A DNA stretch of 64,000 bases, taken from NCBI RefSeq assembly GCF_005281835.1, contig NZ_RZIS01000013.1, positions 24,375-88,374 of the forward strand, given 5' to 3'. A program made the position numbers and the translations under genes. Positions 8,750 through 15,771 of the stretch are shown piece by piece (the first letter of the stretch is position 1; each line of letters begins with the position of its first letter). The notes below the pieces were generated by a model. It ran no database searches and was not told the DNA's origin. It saw only the letters and a program-made list of their open reading frames with translations. The stretch comes from Vibrio profundi (GTDB lineage: Bacteria > Pseudomonadota > Gammaproteobacteria > Enterobacterales > Vibrionaceae).

Positions 8750-9085
8750 TTAGCGGGTACTAAACATCTTTTTGCTCTGTGTATCTTTATGAGACCAAAA
8801 ATTAATATTGAACTGTGCATCGTCGCTAAGCTCTACACGGTGCCAATATTGAGGTGGACTGGTAGCAAACTGCCCAGCCTTAATAACCACTACTGTTTCT
8901 GGGTCCGTCGATTCTGAATTTTCGAAGCCGTAGAAAGTCACCTCTCCTTCCATCACACAAATCTGCCCAAATACACCTTCAGCGGTGTTGTGATGCTTTA
9001 ACAATGCGGCTGGAATGTTCTTTTTGGTAAAGAACGGGGTAGAACGCTGAATTCGCCAATCAGCCGGGATTCTTAAATGACTCAT
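8750..9085 (-). CDS. DUF1971 cupin-like small protein
   Basis: The frame opens at 9124, but AGAGA in a good position precedes the Met at 9085 (MSHLRIPADW...), giving 111 residues. The protein reads as a single cupin-like beta barrel, with a GEVTFYGF strand, the Pro-rich turn SPPQYWHRVEL and FNINFW near the end. This matches DUF1971, the domain also found N-terminal to TehB-type methyltransferases and linked to tellurite or oxidative stress by annotation only. It lies 63 bases downstream of fpr on the same strand, so the two may be co-transcribed. The biochemical role is not known to me. Confidence 0.75.
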   Translation of the reverse strand: MSHLRIPADWRIQRSTPFFTKKNIPAALLKHHNTAEGVFGQICVMEGEVTFYGFENSESTDPETVVVIKAGQFATSPPQYWHRVELSDDAQFNINFWSHKDTQSKKMFSTR

Positions 9086-9148
9086 AGTCTTATCTCTCTT
9101 CAATGAATAACATGCTCCTTGCACTACAATCCTATTTGCACAGCACTG

Positions 9149-9919
9149 TTACCAATAGTTTTCACTGCTAAAGTGCCCTTGCTTTTTTCGTAAATGCTTG
9201 GTCAATCCGAGCTGGTTGAGCGCTTCGCTCGTGTCTCGAACCATTGCTGGATTTCCGCACAAGTAGAAGAAAGAGCGCTCCTGACTGATATGGAGCTTCG
9301 TTGCTCTTTGCAATTCGCCTCTAAGTAACAGGTCTGGGATTCGTCCCCGTAAACTTCCGGGGGTAGATTCTCTAGAAATAACTGGCACATAATGAAGTTT
9401 TCCTTCCAATAGATGACTAAGTTTTTCGATTCGCTCGCTATAAGTTAAGTCTGTTTGTTGTCTCACCGCGTGGACTAATACAACACGGCTAAAGCGCTGG
9501 CTTTCAACTAACTCTTCCAACATAGCGAGGAACGGGCCGACAGCTGTTCCCGTAGATAACATCCAAAGCTCTTCTACATGTTCGGGAATTTCTTGAAGTG
9601 TCATAAATCCGCTTGGCGCTTTACCTACATACACATCATCGCCAACCGCTAACGTATGTAATTTTGGTGACAACTGCCCTAGCTGATCTTTAATAATCAA
9701 AAACTCTAATGTTGGCTCTGTCGCGTCTTTAACTGGGGCGTTCACCATAGAGTAAGCACGCCGGACAAATTCATCACCTTCAGGCAAGGCAAGCTTAGTG
9801 AACTGCCCTGCAATATAATCGGCAACCGGAGCTTGAACATATAGGGTGAAAAGCTGCGCGTTCCAATCCACTTTTTTCGTTACTTTACCTAGAACCAAAC
9901 CATGTGGGACATCGGGCAT
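9149..9919 (-). CDS. fpr: Ferredoxin/flavodoxin-NADP+ reductase
   Basis: This 256-residue Fpr-type flavoprotein moves electrons between NADPH and flavodoxin or ferredoxin. The FAD-binding domain has RRAYSMVNAP (R-x-Y-S type). The NADP domain has STGTAVGPFLAML, VVLVHAVRQQTDL and the YLCGNPAMV motif. The C-terminus ends in an aromatic residue (NYW), as in bacterial Fpr where a Trp stacks near the flavin. The ribosome binding site is AAGGA. It supports oxidative-stress repair and radical enzymes in the family. A weak Fur-like sequence lies upstream, but SoxRS-type control is more usual. Confidence 0.92.
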   Translation of the reverse strand: MPDVPHGLVLGKVTKKVDWNAQLFTLYVQAPVADYIAGQFTKLALPEGDEFVRRAYSMVNAPVKDATEPTLEFLIIKDQLGQLSPKLHTLAVGDDVYVGKAPSGFMTLQEIPEHVEELWMLSTGTAVGPFLAMLEELVESQRFSRVVLVHAVRQQTDLTYSERIEKLSHLLEGKLHYVPVISRESTPGSLRGRIPDLLLRGELQRATKLHISQERSFFYLCGNPAMVRDTSEALNQLGLTKHLRKKQGHFSSENYW

Positions 9920-9977
9920 GTTGTCATCCTTATCACGTTGATTGAATCACTAACCTAAGCATAGCATTTACCATGCC

Positions 9978-9996
9978 ATTGATGAGAATGATTACC
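9978..9996 (-). promoter_or_regulatory. Possible Fur box upstream of fpr
   Basis: The 19 bases match the consensus GATAATGATAATCATTATC at 13 positions by eye, with core GAATGATTACC. It lies about 60 bases before the fpr start. It is a weak call since AT-rich intergenic DNA gives such matches by chance. Confidence 0.3.
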
Positions 9997-10174
9997 AATC
10001 AAGAAAATATTAAGTATGGATAGCTCCATTAGTGTCAAATGGACATAGACGGATCAAGTCACAAAGACTCTAATGATTCATTTTGATAGAGAATGCTTAA
10101 CGATAGTAAAAACTGTATAGGAGGAAGGGACAGTGCGGCTCAGTGGGAAGAAGAACAAAATCTAATGAAGAAAA

Positions 10175-10205
10175 CAAAAACGGCCCGAATTATCATTCGA
10201 GCCGT
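10175..10205 (-). terminator. Intrinsic terminator of the M14 peptidase gene
   Basis: On the minus strand ACGGCTCGAAT pairs with ATTCGGGCCGT (one G-U) around a short loop, followed by TTTTTG. Confidence 0.85.
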
Positions 10206-10249
10206 AGCGTAGTTTTACTTGTATAAATAATTAAAGTTTGTGCAAGTAA

Positions 10250-11374
10250 TTAAAGCTTGTCTACCGTCGCCCAAACCGCAGCTAGTGTATCGTGGCCGAA
10301 CGTCACACTGCGCTCTGGAGACCAACCATATAGCTCATCTGCACATGCGATATGATCTTTGAATGGCATTTCAACTGTGTAAGACAAGCACTTGAATTGC
10401 TCACCGACCCAATTTGAGCCAACAGTTAGGTTCGCTTTACCTGGCTCATCTTTGTCGTAGCCAATTTCATCTTGGAACTCAGGAGTGATGGTAAGAAGCG
10501 CTTGCTTGAAGGTGTTTTCTAAGTCCGCTAGGCGTTCGTCATAAGACGGAATGCCTTCACTACCCGCAACGAAGTTATATGGAATCGCTTCGTCCCCGTG
10601 GATATCTAAGAACATATCAACACCAGTTTCTAGCATTTTCTCACGTACTAAGAAGACTTCAGGGCTCTTCTCCATAGATGGCGTTTGCCATTCACGGTTT
10701 AAATTCACACCAACCGCATTGTGACGAAGGTGACCGCGAATACTGCCGTCTGGGTTCATGTTTGGCACCACGTAGAATACCGCTTTATCTAAAATAGAGC
10801 GGCCCACAGTGTCGGTGTCATCCAATAGGCGCTGTAAGAACCCTTCGATAAACCACTCGGCCATCGTTTCACCTGGGTGCTGACGTCCAATAACCCAGAT
10901 TTTCTTTTTACCTTCAGCTGGTTCACCAATCGTCAGTAAGCTCATATCATTGCCGTCTAAGGTCGCACCCAAGGTTTCAAGCTCACAAGCATAATGGGTT
11001 TGCGCAGTGTGTAGTAAGTCTTGATGACGATCGTAAGAGTATGGAGCAAAGTACGCAAAGTACATTGAGCGATATTCAGGAACTGCGTTAAATGACAGCA
11101 CATCGCCATCAAATTCTGCAGGGATTCGGAACCATTCTTCACGGTCGTACGACACAACAACATCATAATCCGTCCAACCTTCAGGATACGCAGACTTTTT
11201 TAAGCCCGTGATCTGAAATTTGTGTTGAAGATGAGGTTCAGACTCAAGACGGAAGTGAAACCACTGTGAGGTTTCAGTCTGGTTGTCTGCAGGAATAGTC
11301 AGTTTGATATCTTTTGGGTCATTCGCTGTGACTACGTGAATGTTACCGCTTTCGAAATTGCTGAAAATTTTCAT
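10250..11374 (-). CDS. M14-type cytosolic zinc carboxypeptidase
   Basis: This is a 374-residue M14 peptidase of the Nna1-like cytosolic group. An N-terminal beta-rich domain (residues 1-120) with a YEF-like aromatic core precedes the catalytic domain. Zinc ligands His166 and Glu169 are in RQHPGE. The third His is probably in LDIHGDE. The substrate-binding motif NMNPDGSIRGHLRHNAVGVNLNR is clear, as is the C-terminal YTVEMPFKD with the catalytic Glu. There is no signal peptide, so it acts in the cytoplasm. The eukaryotic relatives remove glutamate from tubulin tails; bacterial substrates are unknown to me. It is monocistronic with its own terminator. Confidence 0.9.
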   Translation of the reverse strand: MKIFSNFESGNIHVVTANDPKDIKLTIPADNQTETSQWFHFRLESEPHLQHKFQITGLKKSAYPEGWTDYDVVVSYDREEWFRIPAEFDGDVLSFNAVPEYRSMYFAYFAPYSYDRHQDLLHTAQTHYACELETLGATLDGNDMSLLTIGEPAEGKKKIWVIGRQHPGETMAEWFIEGFLQRLLDDTDTVGRSILDKAVFYVVPNMNPDGSIRGHLRHNAVGVNLNREWQTPSMEKSPEVFLVREKMLETGVDMFLDIHGDEAIPYNFVAGSEGIPSYDERLADLENTFKQALLTITPEFQDEIGYDKDEPGKANLTVGSNWVGEQFKCLSYTVEMPFKDHIACADELYGWSPERSVTFGHDTLAAVWATVDKL

Positions 11375-11600
11375 TGTTATTATTTTCTTTGTGTTGAGTT
11401 AGATCGAAAGACTAGCATGGTTACCGAAAAAATCCGCAAATCTAAAATGACATTGCGTTATTTAATGTTAAATTTCTTTATAACATTGACAGTGCTTAAC
11501 TGAAGACGCCGAATTCATAAGCAAAATAAATCTATACAGACACTAATTCTTGTTGGTTAAGCTCGCTGTGATCAAGTAGTATGCCCCGCTACTTACCCAT

Positions 11601-11912
11601 ATGTTGACCTCTATGACTATTGAAATCGTCACCCTGCCCAATAAACCAGAAATTACCTGTGCAAACTGCCAGGCATGCTGCTGTCGGCTTGAAGTCATGT
11701 TAATCACTGACACAGGTGTACCTGAACGGTTTATCCAGCGTGATCAAGATGGCGGTGAAGTTATGGAGCGACTCGACGATGGATGGTGCGCTGCGTTAGA
11801 CAGAGATACGTTGATGTGCTCTATCTATGAAAACCGTCCTTGGATCTGCCGAGAGTTTGAAATGGGGTCTTACTCTTGTGAAGAGGAAAGAACCGAACAC
11901 GGCATAGACTAA
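11601..11912 (+). CDS. YkgJ-family cysteine cluster protein
   Basis: This is a small protein (up to 103 residues) with the YkgJ/CxxCxxCC signature CANCQACCC near residues 20-28, and further Cys at WCAAL, LMCSIY, WICREF and YSCEEE. The set suggests binding of zinc or an iron-sulfur cluster. Members of the family are often described as putative metal-chelating proteins, with no firm role. The Met four residues in (11613) is an equally good start; neither has a clear ribosome binding site. It stands alone. Confidence 0.8.
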   Translation: MLTSMTIEIVTLPNKPEITCANCQACCCRLEVMLITDTGVPERFIQRDQDGGEVMERLDDGWCAALDRDTLMCSIYENRPWICREFEMGSYSCEEERTEHGID

Positions 11913-12092
11913 ACTTCAGCCCCTCCGCTTCTTACCCAACAAGTTAGAACTGTGTAAACCTTTCATTTTCTGACACAAAAATAAAAAACACCGTTCAATT
12001 TCGTGATTACGATCGACAATTGAACACTGTTTTATTGATTGGGATTTTTAAATAGATAGGATTCATTCGAATTTCAAATGGAATCTGAAACG

Positions 12093-12413
12093 ATGAAAAT
12101 ACTAAAAGTTATTCTATTATCACTCACATTACTTTCGACGTCGGGCTGTTCTTCTATTGTCGCTAGAACGCAAGGAGAATTTGGACACCCATTTTCAGGG
12201 ACAGCACAAGCGGTACTATTTCAACCGTGTGGGTTTGGGAACTCAATGATATTTTGGGGCGCTACTTACCCTATTTTTTTAGCCGATATCCCTCTGTCTT
12301 TGGCGGCCGACATTATCCTTCTACCTGTTGATTTAATCATGAAACCTTATGCGGGACCGCCCTATAGCAACATTCATTATTACCCAATGTCTACCTGTGT
12401 GTTTGGTGCCTAA
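12093..12413 (+). CDS. YceK/YidQ-family lipoprotein
   Basis: The Met at 12093 is chosen over 12078 because GGAATC lies about 10 bases upstream and it begins a lipoprotein signal peptide ending in LLSTSGC, with lipidated Cys19. The mature part is short (about 88 residues), with the GATYPIFLADIPLSLAADIILLPVDL segment type (hydrophobic, Asp-Pro rich) and PYSN near the end, as in the YceK/YidQ group of outer- or inner-membrane lipoproteins of unknown function. It is followed by a strong bidirectional terminator. Confidence 0.8.
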   Translation: MKILKVILLSLTLLSTSGCSSIVARTQGEFGHPFSGTAQAVLFQPCGFGNSMIFWGATYPIFLADIPLSLAADIILLPVDLIMKPYAGPPYSNIHYYPMSTCVFGA

Positions 12414-12435
12414 CACATACAGGCTTTCCAACTAA

Positions 12436-12463
12436 AAAGAGAGCTCCAAAATGAGCTCTCTTT
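12436..12463. terminator. Bidirectional intrinsic terminator
   Basis: AAAGAGAGCTC and GAGCTCTCTTT make an 11-bp stem with a 6-base loop between convergent genes. Confidence 0.85.
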
Positions 12464-12492
12464 CGTTATAAAACTATGTATTCGTCCAAGGG

Positions 12493-13329
12493 TTAATCGT
12501 CACTGCCTTCCATTTCACTCATGGCAAACTTAATTTCTTCAGATGAAAACCCTTTACGGCTGAGCATTGCATACGCCTTGCTGCGCTCTTTATAATCGCC
12601 CAAATCATAAGATTTCTTCTGTAACTGTTCTAAACAGCTTGTGTAGAAATCGATCTGATCTTCACGTGACAACCTATCTATCAAGGTATCAAGCTCGTCA
12701 GTATCGATTTTTCTTTGACGCAGCTCTTGTCGAATGACAGTCAACCCTTTGCCTTTTCTTGCGTATTTTAACACTTCTTTCTCAAGATCGGCTTTCGCAG
12801 CTTTTAGTTCCAAATTCGTTTGGAGTTCAGAAGCTTTCGGGTGCTGAGCAATCGCTTCTCTCACTTGTTGATAACTAAACCCACGCTTTTGAAGCGTCGC
12901 CGTTAGCTTCTCTTTGCTCATGGAAAAGCTTTGATAGTAATTATTGACGCGATCGATGAGGATCGCCTGCTCGTCTATTTTTTTCTCGGATTTGACTTTT
13001 TGAATAGCATCTCGAATCGTAGATTCTGAAATCCCTTTACGCGTAAGTTTCTCCAGAATGTACCCAGAGCCAAACTCACCAAAGAAAGCACGCTCAGCAA
13101 AATGCTCAGCGAAATCTTGATCGGACTTTATATAACCGTAGCCACGTAGATTTGATAAAGTCTCGTCGATCCACTCTTGGTTATCTGTTTTCACCCGTAA
13201 CTTCGCGAGTAGCTCGCTTTCTGTCATATCACGCTGTGCCAGATGCCACATCGCTGAGTTCATGACGCTTTCAATTCGAGTGGCTTTACGGATTTTATTC
13301 TTTTCTTGTTCCATCATTTCATTAGCCAA
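12493..13329 (-). CDS. RecX-like repeat protein
   Basis: This 278-residue protein is built of RecX-type three-helix modules. The N-terminal third has the RecX pattern RDMTESELLAKL, then WIDETLSNLRGYGYI and DFAEHFAERAFFGEFGSGYI. Later there are four variants of one helix pair motif: LTRKGISESTIRDAI, LQKRGFSYQQVREAI, LRQRKIDTDELDTLI and LSRKGFSSEEIKFAM. RecX inhibits RecA filaments in the cytoplasm. Here the gene is not next to recA and is nearly twice the usual length (about 150 residues), so it is more likely a second, RecX-like paralogue whose partner is unproven. There is no LexA box that I can see upstream. Confidence 0.75.
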   Translation of the reverse strand: MANEMMEQEKNKIRKATRIESVMNSAMWHLAQRDMTESELLAKLRVKTDNQEWIDETLSNLRGYGYIKSDQDFAEHFAERAFFGEFGSGYILEKLTRKGISESTIRDAIQKVKSEKKIDEQAILIDRVNNYYQSFSMSKEKLTATLQKRGFSYQQVREAIAQHPKASELQTNLELKAAKADLEKEVLKYARKGKGLTVIRQELRQRKIDTDELDTLIDRLSREDQIDFYTSCLEQLQKKSYDLGDYKERSKAYAMLSRKGFSSEEIKFAMSEMEGSDD

Positions 13330-13770
13330 TTCACCTTTTCTCCATCTTATATCAGCAACTTTCTAATATCTCGACAAATAATCTTAGGCGCCCTTCGTTG
13401 ACTAATGTAGCTGGAGCAAGAGTGGCTATTGAGGATTAAACAAAGTCATGCTCAAAGCAGCAAAGCGTCATAGCGCTCGGTGTGTAGCAATGGCCTAACG
13501 AGTGTCAGGCCGCCGCGGATACATATAAGAAGGCTAATCAACTGTCTTTACCTGAGAAATGTCTTTCTCCATCAGCACTTCAAGTTTGAACACACGTTAA
13601 GTACAACAAGCGTCTCTGAGGATTTAAGGTTAATCTTGTTTGTATTTATTACAAACAGTACCAATTGCATGCCTTCAAACGTTTATCTTGAACGTCATGC
13701 GAAGATGATAACGGTGCATACACGCTATCCAATATCGTTTAGCCACTGCAACTAACCATCACATTTCCCC
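13330..13770. other. Long intergenic region without a recognisable gene
   Basis: About 440 bases. A 91-codon open frame at 13480-13755 has an improbable composition, no ribosome binding site and no family resemblance, so I leave it out. A short hairpin (GGCCT/AGGCC at 13491-13510) is present. It may be decayed coding sequence, but I could not identify a parent gene. Confidence 0.4.
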
Positions 13771-15234
13771 CTATTCACAGGTGCCTATTCTCACTTGTGG
13801 TTTGTAGCTCTGAGCTTTGTCATCATAGACAAACTCGACCTCATTTTTGATGCTGTCTAATTTATCTTTCTGGTAATGAGAGACATAAAGTAGCTGACAT
13901 AAATTCTCTTTGGCAATCAACTCTAAGGTGTTCTTAACCAATCGGCGACCAAGGTAATCTAGCCCTTGATACGGCTCATCTAAGATCAGTATTGCCGGTT
14001 GCTTAACGATTGCTCGTGCGATTAACAGCAGTCGCTGCTGACCATACTCTAGCTGCCTAAACGAGGTATTGGCATGTTCTGACATGTGCAAGATCTCAAG
14101 CCACTCCCTTGCCACGGTGATCTCTTTCTTACTTGGTTGTTGATAGAGGCCAATCGAGTCATAAAACCCTGAAAGAATCACATCAATGGCTTGGCAGCTT
14201 ACTCGGTATTGCAAATGCAACGCCGAGGAAACCATGCCGATGTGCTGCTTGATTTCCCATATTGTCTCTCCGCTACCACGTTGCTTACCAAAGATCTGAA
14301 TATCGTTAGAGTAGCACTGCGGATGGTCACCAAATATCAACCCGAGCAAAGTGCTTTTTCCACAGCCATTCGGCCCTTTAATTTGCCAATGTTGTCCGTT
14401 CTCAATACGCCAGTTTAAATCGGTAAAAATGGTTTTCTCTGTGTACTCTACTCGACCATTTTTAATTTCGAACACTGGGTTGTCGAAATGGTGGGAATGC
14501 TGATAGCGATGGATCAACTCCATCATTTGCTCACTCTGCTGCTGAGATTGCGCCTTGATTTGGCTGATGATGGGGTGCGACTCCCACTCATCTTTGTTCA
14601 TTTTGCTTTCAAGTTTGCCATGATTGAACAGAGCAATATGATCGATCCATGCTGGGATATCTTCTTCCCGGTTGAAGGTCACAATCATTTGTACGCGCTG
14701 AGACAGATCAGTTAAAAACTCAGCTAACGCTGCTCGGTGGGCAATGTCCAAACCCGTAAATGGGTTATCGAGCACAATCAGAGCTGGCTCTGTTGCCAAT
14801 GCTCTTGCAAGCATTACGCGGCGAGTCTCTCCAGTAGAGAGAACTCGAAAACCACTCAGCTTTAGGTGCTGTAAATCAAGCTGGTCGATCAATTGCTCCG
14901 TCAATGACTGTGACTGACATTGCTCGAAGATCAAGTCGTAAACAGCTGTACCGCTATCCACCTTATCGAGATAATCCGTTTCATCTTTTGCTATTTCTTC
15001 TTCTAACAATCGTTGTTGTTCAACCAAAGAGACTTGAGCAATATGACCTTGCGTGAACTGAAGTGACGCTTCATCTGCTGATAACTCACCACAGAGAAGA
15101 CATCCTAAAGCAGAACCAATATCGCCTTCGGTACTGAATACGCCCCAAGATTGCTTCTCTTCGATTGCCCATTGATCAATATCGAGTTCATGTGTACCTA
15201 AGTCTAAATGAAGTTGTTGAATTTCAATTTGCAT
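13771..15234 (-). CDS. modF: ModF-like protein with two ABC ATPase domains (first one degenerate)
   Basis: This 487-residue cytoplasmic protein has two ABC nucleotide-binding domains in tandem and follows E. coli ModF (PhrA) closely in layout. The C-terminal domain is intact: Walker A GPNGCGKST, Q-loop, signature EYGQQRLLL, Walker B LILDEPYQGLD. The segments SNDIQIFGKQRGSGETIW and VILSGFYDSIG are ModF hallmarks. The N-terminal domain keeps a signature (LSTGETRR) but lacks Walker A (STEGDIGSALG in its place), and its Walker B Glu is Asn (LDNPFTGLD), so it probably cannot hydrolyse ATP. There are no molybdate transport genes here, so the link to molybdenum is by family name only. Confidence 0.85.
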   Translation of the reverse strand: MQIEIQQLHLDLGTHELDIDQWAIEEKQSWGVFSTEGDIGSALGCLLCGELSADEASLQFTQGHIAQVSLVEQQRLLEEEIAKDETDYLDKVDSGTAVYDLIFEQCQSQSLTEQLIDQLDLQHLKLSGFRVLSTGETRRVMLARALATEPALIVLDNPFTGLDIAHRAALAEFLTDLSQRVQMIVTFNREEDIPAWIDHIALFNHGKLESKMNKDEWESHPIISQIKAQSQQQSEQMMELIHRYQHSHHFDNPVFEIKNGRVEYTEKTIFTDLNWRIENGQHWQIKGPNGCGKSTLLGLIFGDHPQCYSNDIQIFGKQRGSGETIWEIKQHIGMVSSALHLQYRVSCQAIDVILSGFYDSIGLYQQPSKKEITVAREWLEILHMSEHANTSFRQLEYGQQRLLLIARAIVKQPAILILDEPYQGLDYLGRRLVKNTLELIAKENLCQLLYVSHYQKDKLDSIKNEVEFVYDDKAQSYKPQVRIGTCE

Positions 15235-15485
15235 GAAACGGTTTCCCTACCTTTCAAAATTTTGCGGGTGTTGACTCCAAATTACTGGAATTGCTCAACA
15301 AGTGCGATAGATATTGATCAAAGTGTGATATTTGCAGACAGCCGCTTTGATCAGACGTACTGATTAACAAAATCGATAAAAGTATAGTCTTTGATGGGGC
15401 TTTATCTGAAACTGTAGAAACCAATTCCCCTCGCCATTCAATCACTCACAACACATTGATAATTAAAATAAAAAACCACATAACA

Positions 15486-15513
15486 TTGACATCAGATATC
15501 TGAAAAATATTAC
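15486..15513 (+). promoter_or_regulatory. Candidate promoter upstream of the riboswitch
   Basis: TTGACA at 15486-15491 and TATTAC at 15508-15513 with a 16-base spacer. This would place about 90 bases of leader before the aptamer; a nearer promoter is possible. Confidence 0.35.
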
Positions 15514-15607
15514 CTATTTTATCAATAGATTGTTTTCTTGAATGACATTCACACAATCAAACATTTCGCTTTTTAAATTTGTTCGCACCAATTGAATATG
15601 TGCTCGG

Positions 15608-15697
15608 GTTGTTTGTGCCAACGGCAAACCTGTCGAAAGTCAGGGACGCAAAACCACCGGCCTAATGAAGCTTCTATGGTAGCGGGGTTACCACAAC
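15608..15697 (+). promoter_or_regulatory. c-di-GMP-I (GEMM) riboswitch aptamer
   Basis: The conserved GEMM core is plain: GGCAAACC, then a P2-type hairpin with the CGAAAG tetraloop and GGGACGCAAA, then CCGGCCTAA, and after the P3 loop the tetraloop-receptor end GGTAGCGGGGTTACC. The closing helix pairs GTTGT (15608-15612) with ACAAC (15693-15697). It binds cyclic di-GMP and here sits 75 bases before the GH18 gene. Downstream a stem TCGTTT/AAACGA (15743-15760) ends exactly on the AAGG ribosome binding site, so the likely read-out is access of ribosomes to that site. Whether c-di-GMP turns the gene on or off cannot be read directly. Confidence 0.93.
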
Positions 15698-15771
15698 TAT
15701 CTGACCACACTGTGGATCAAATATTGTAGTTGCACTTACTGCTCGTTTTTCATTAAACGAAGGTAAATACA

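Larger units (their letters stand above)
9920..10249. other. Intergenic region
   Basis: It holds the fpr promoter region with the Fur-like site and, at the right end, the terminator of the M14 peptidase gene. An AGGAGG at 10119-10124 precedes a 10-codon frame starting with GTG. I do not call a gene there. Confidence 0.5.

Noticed and set aside
10133..10165. Ten-codon frame starting with GTG after an AGGAGG
   Set aside because: There is no gene on the plus strand downstream that it could regulate, and it runs toward the terminator of the convergent gene. The strong ribosome binding site is probably chance.
13480..13755. 91-codon open frame between the RecX-like gene and modF
   Set aside because: Unusual composition, no ribosome binding site, no resemblance to any family. 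It may be chance in a decayed region.
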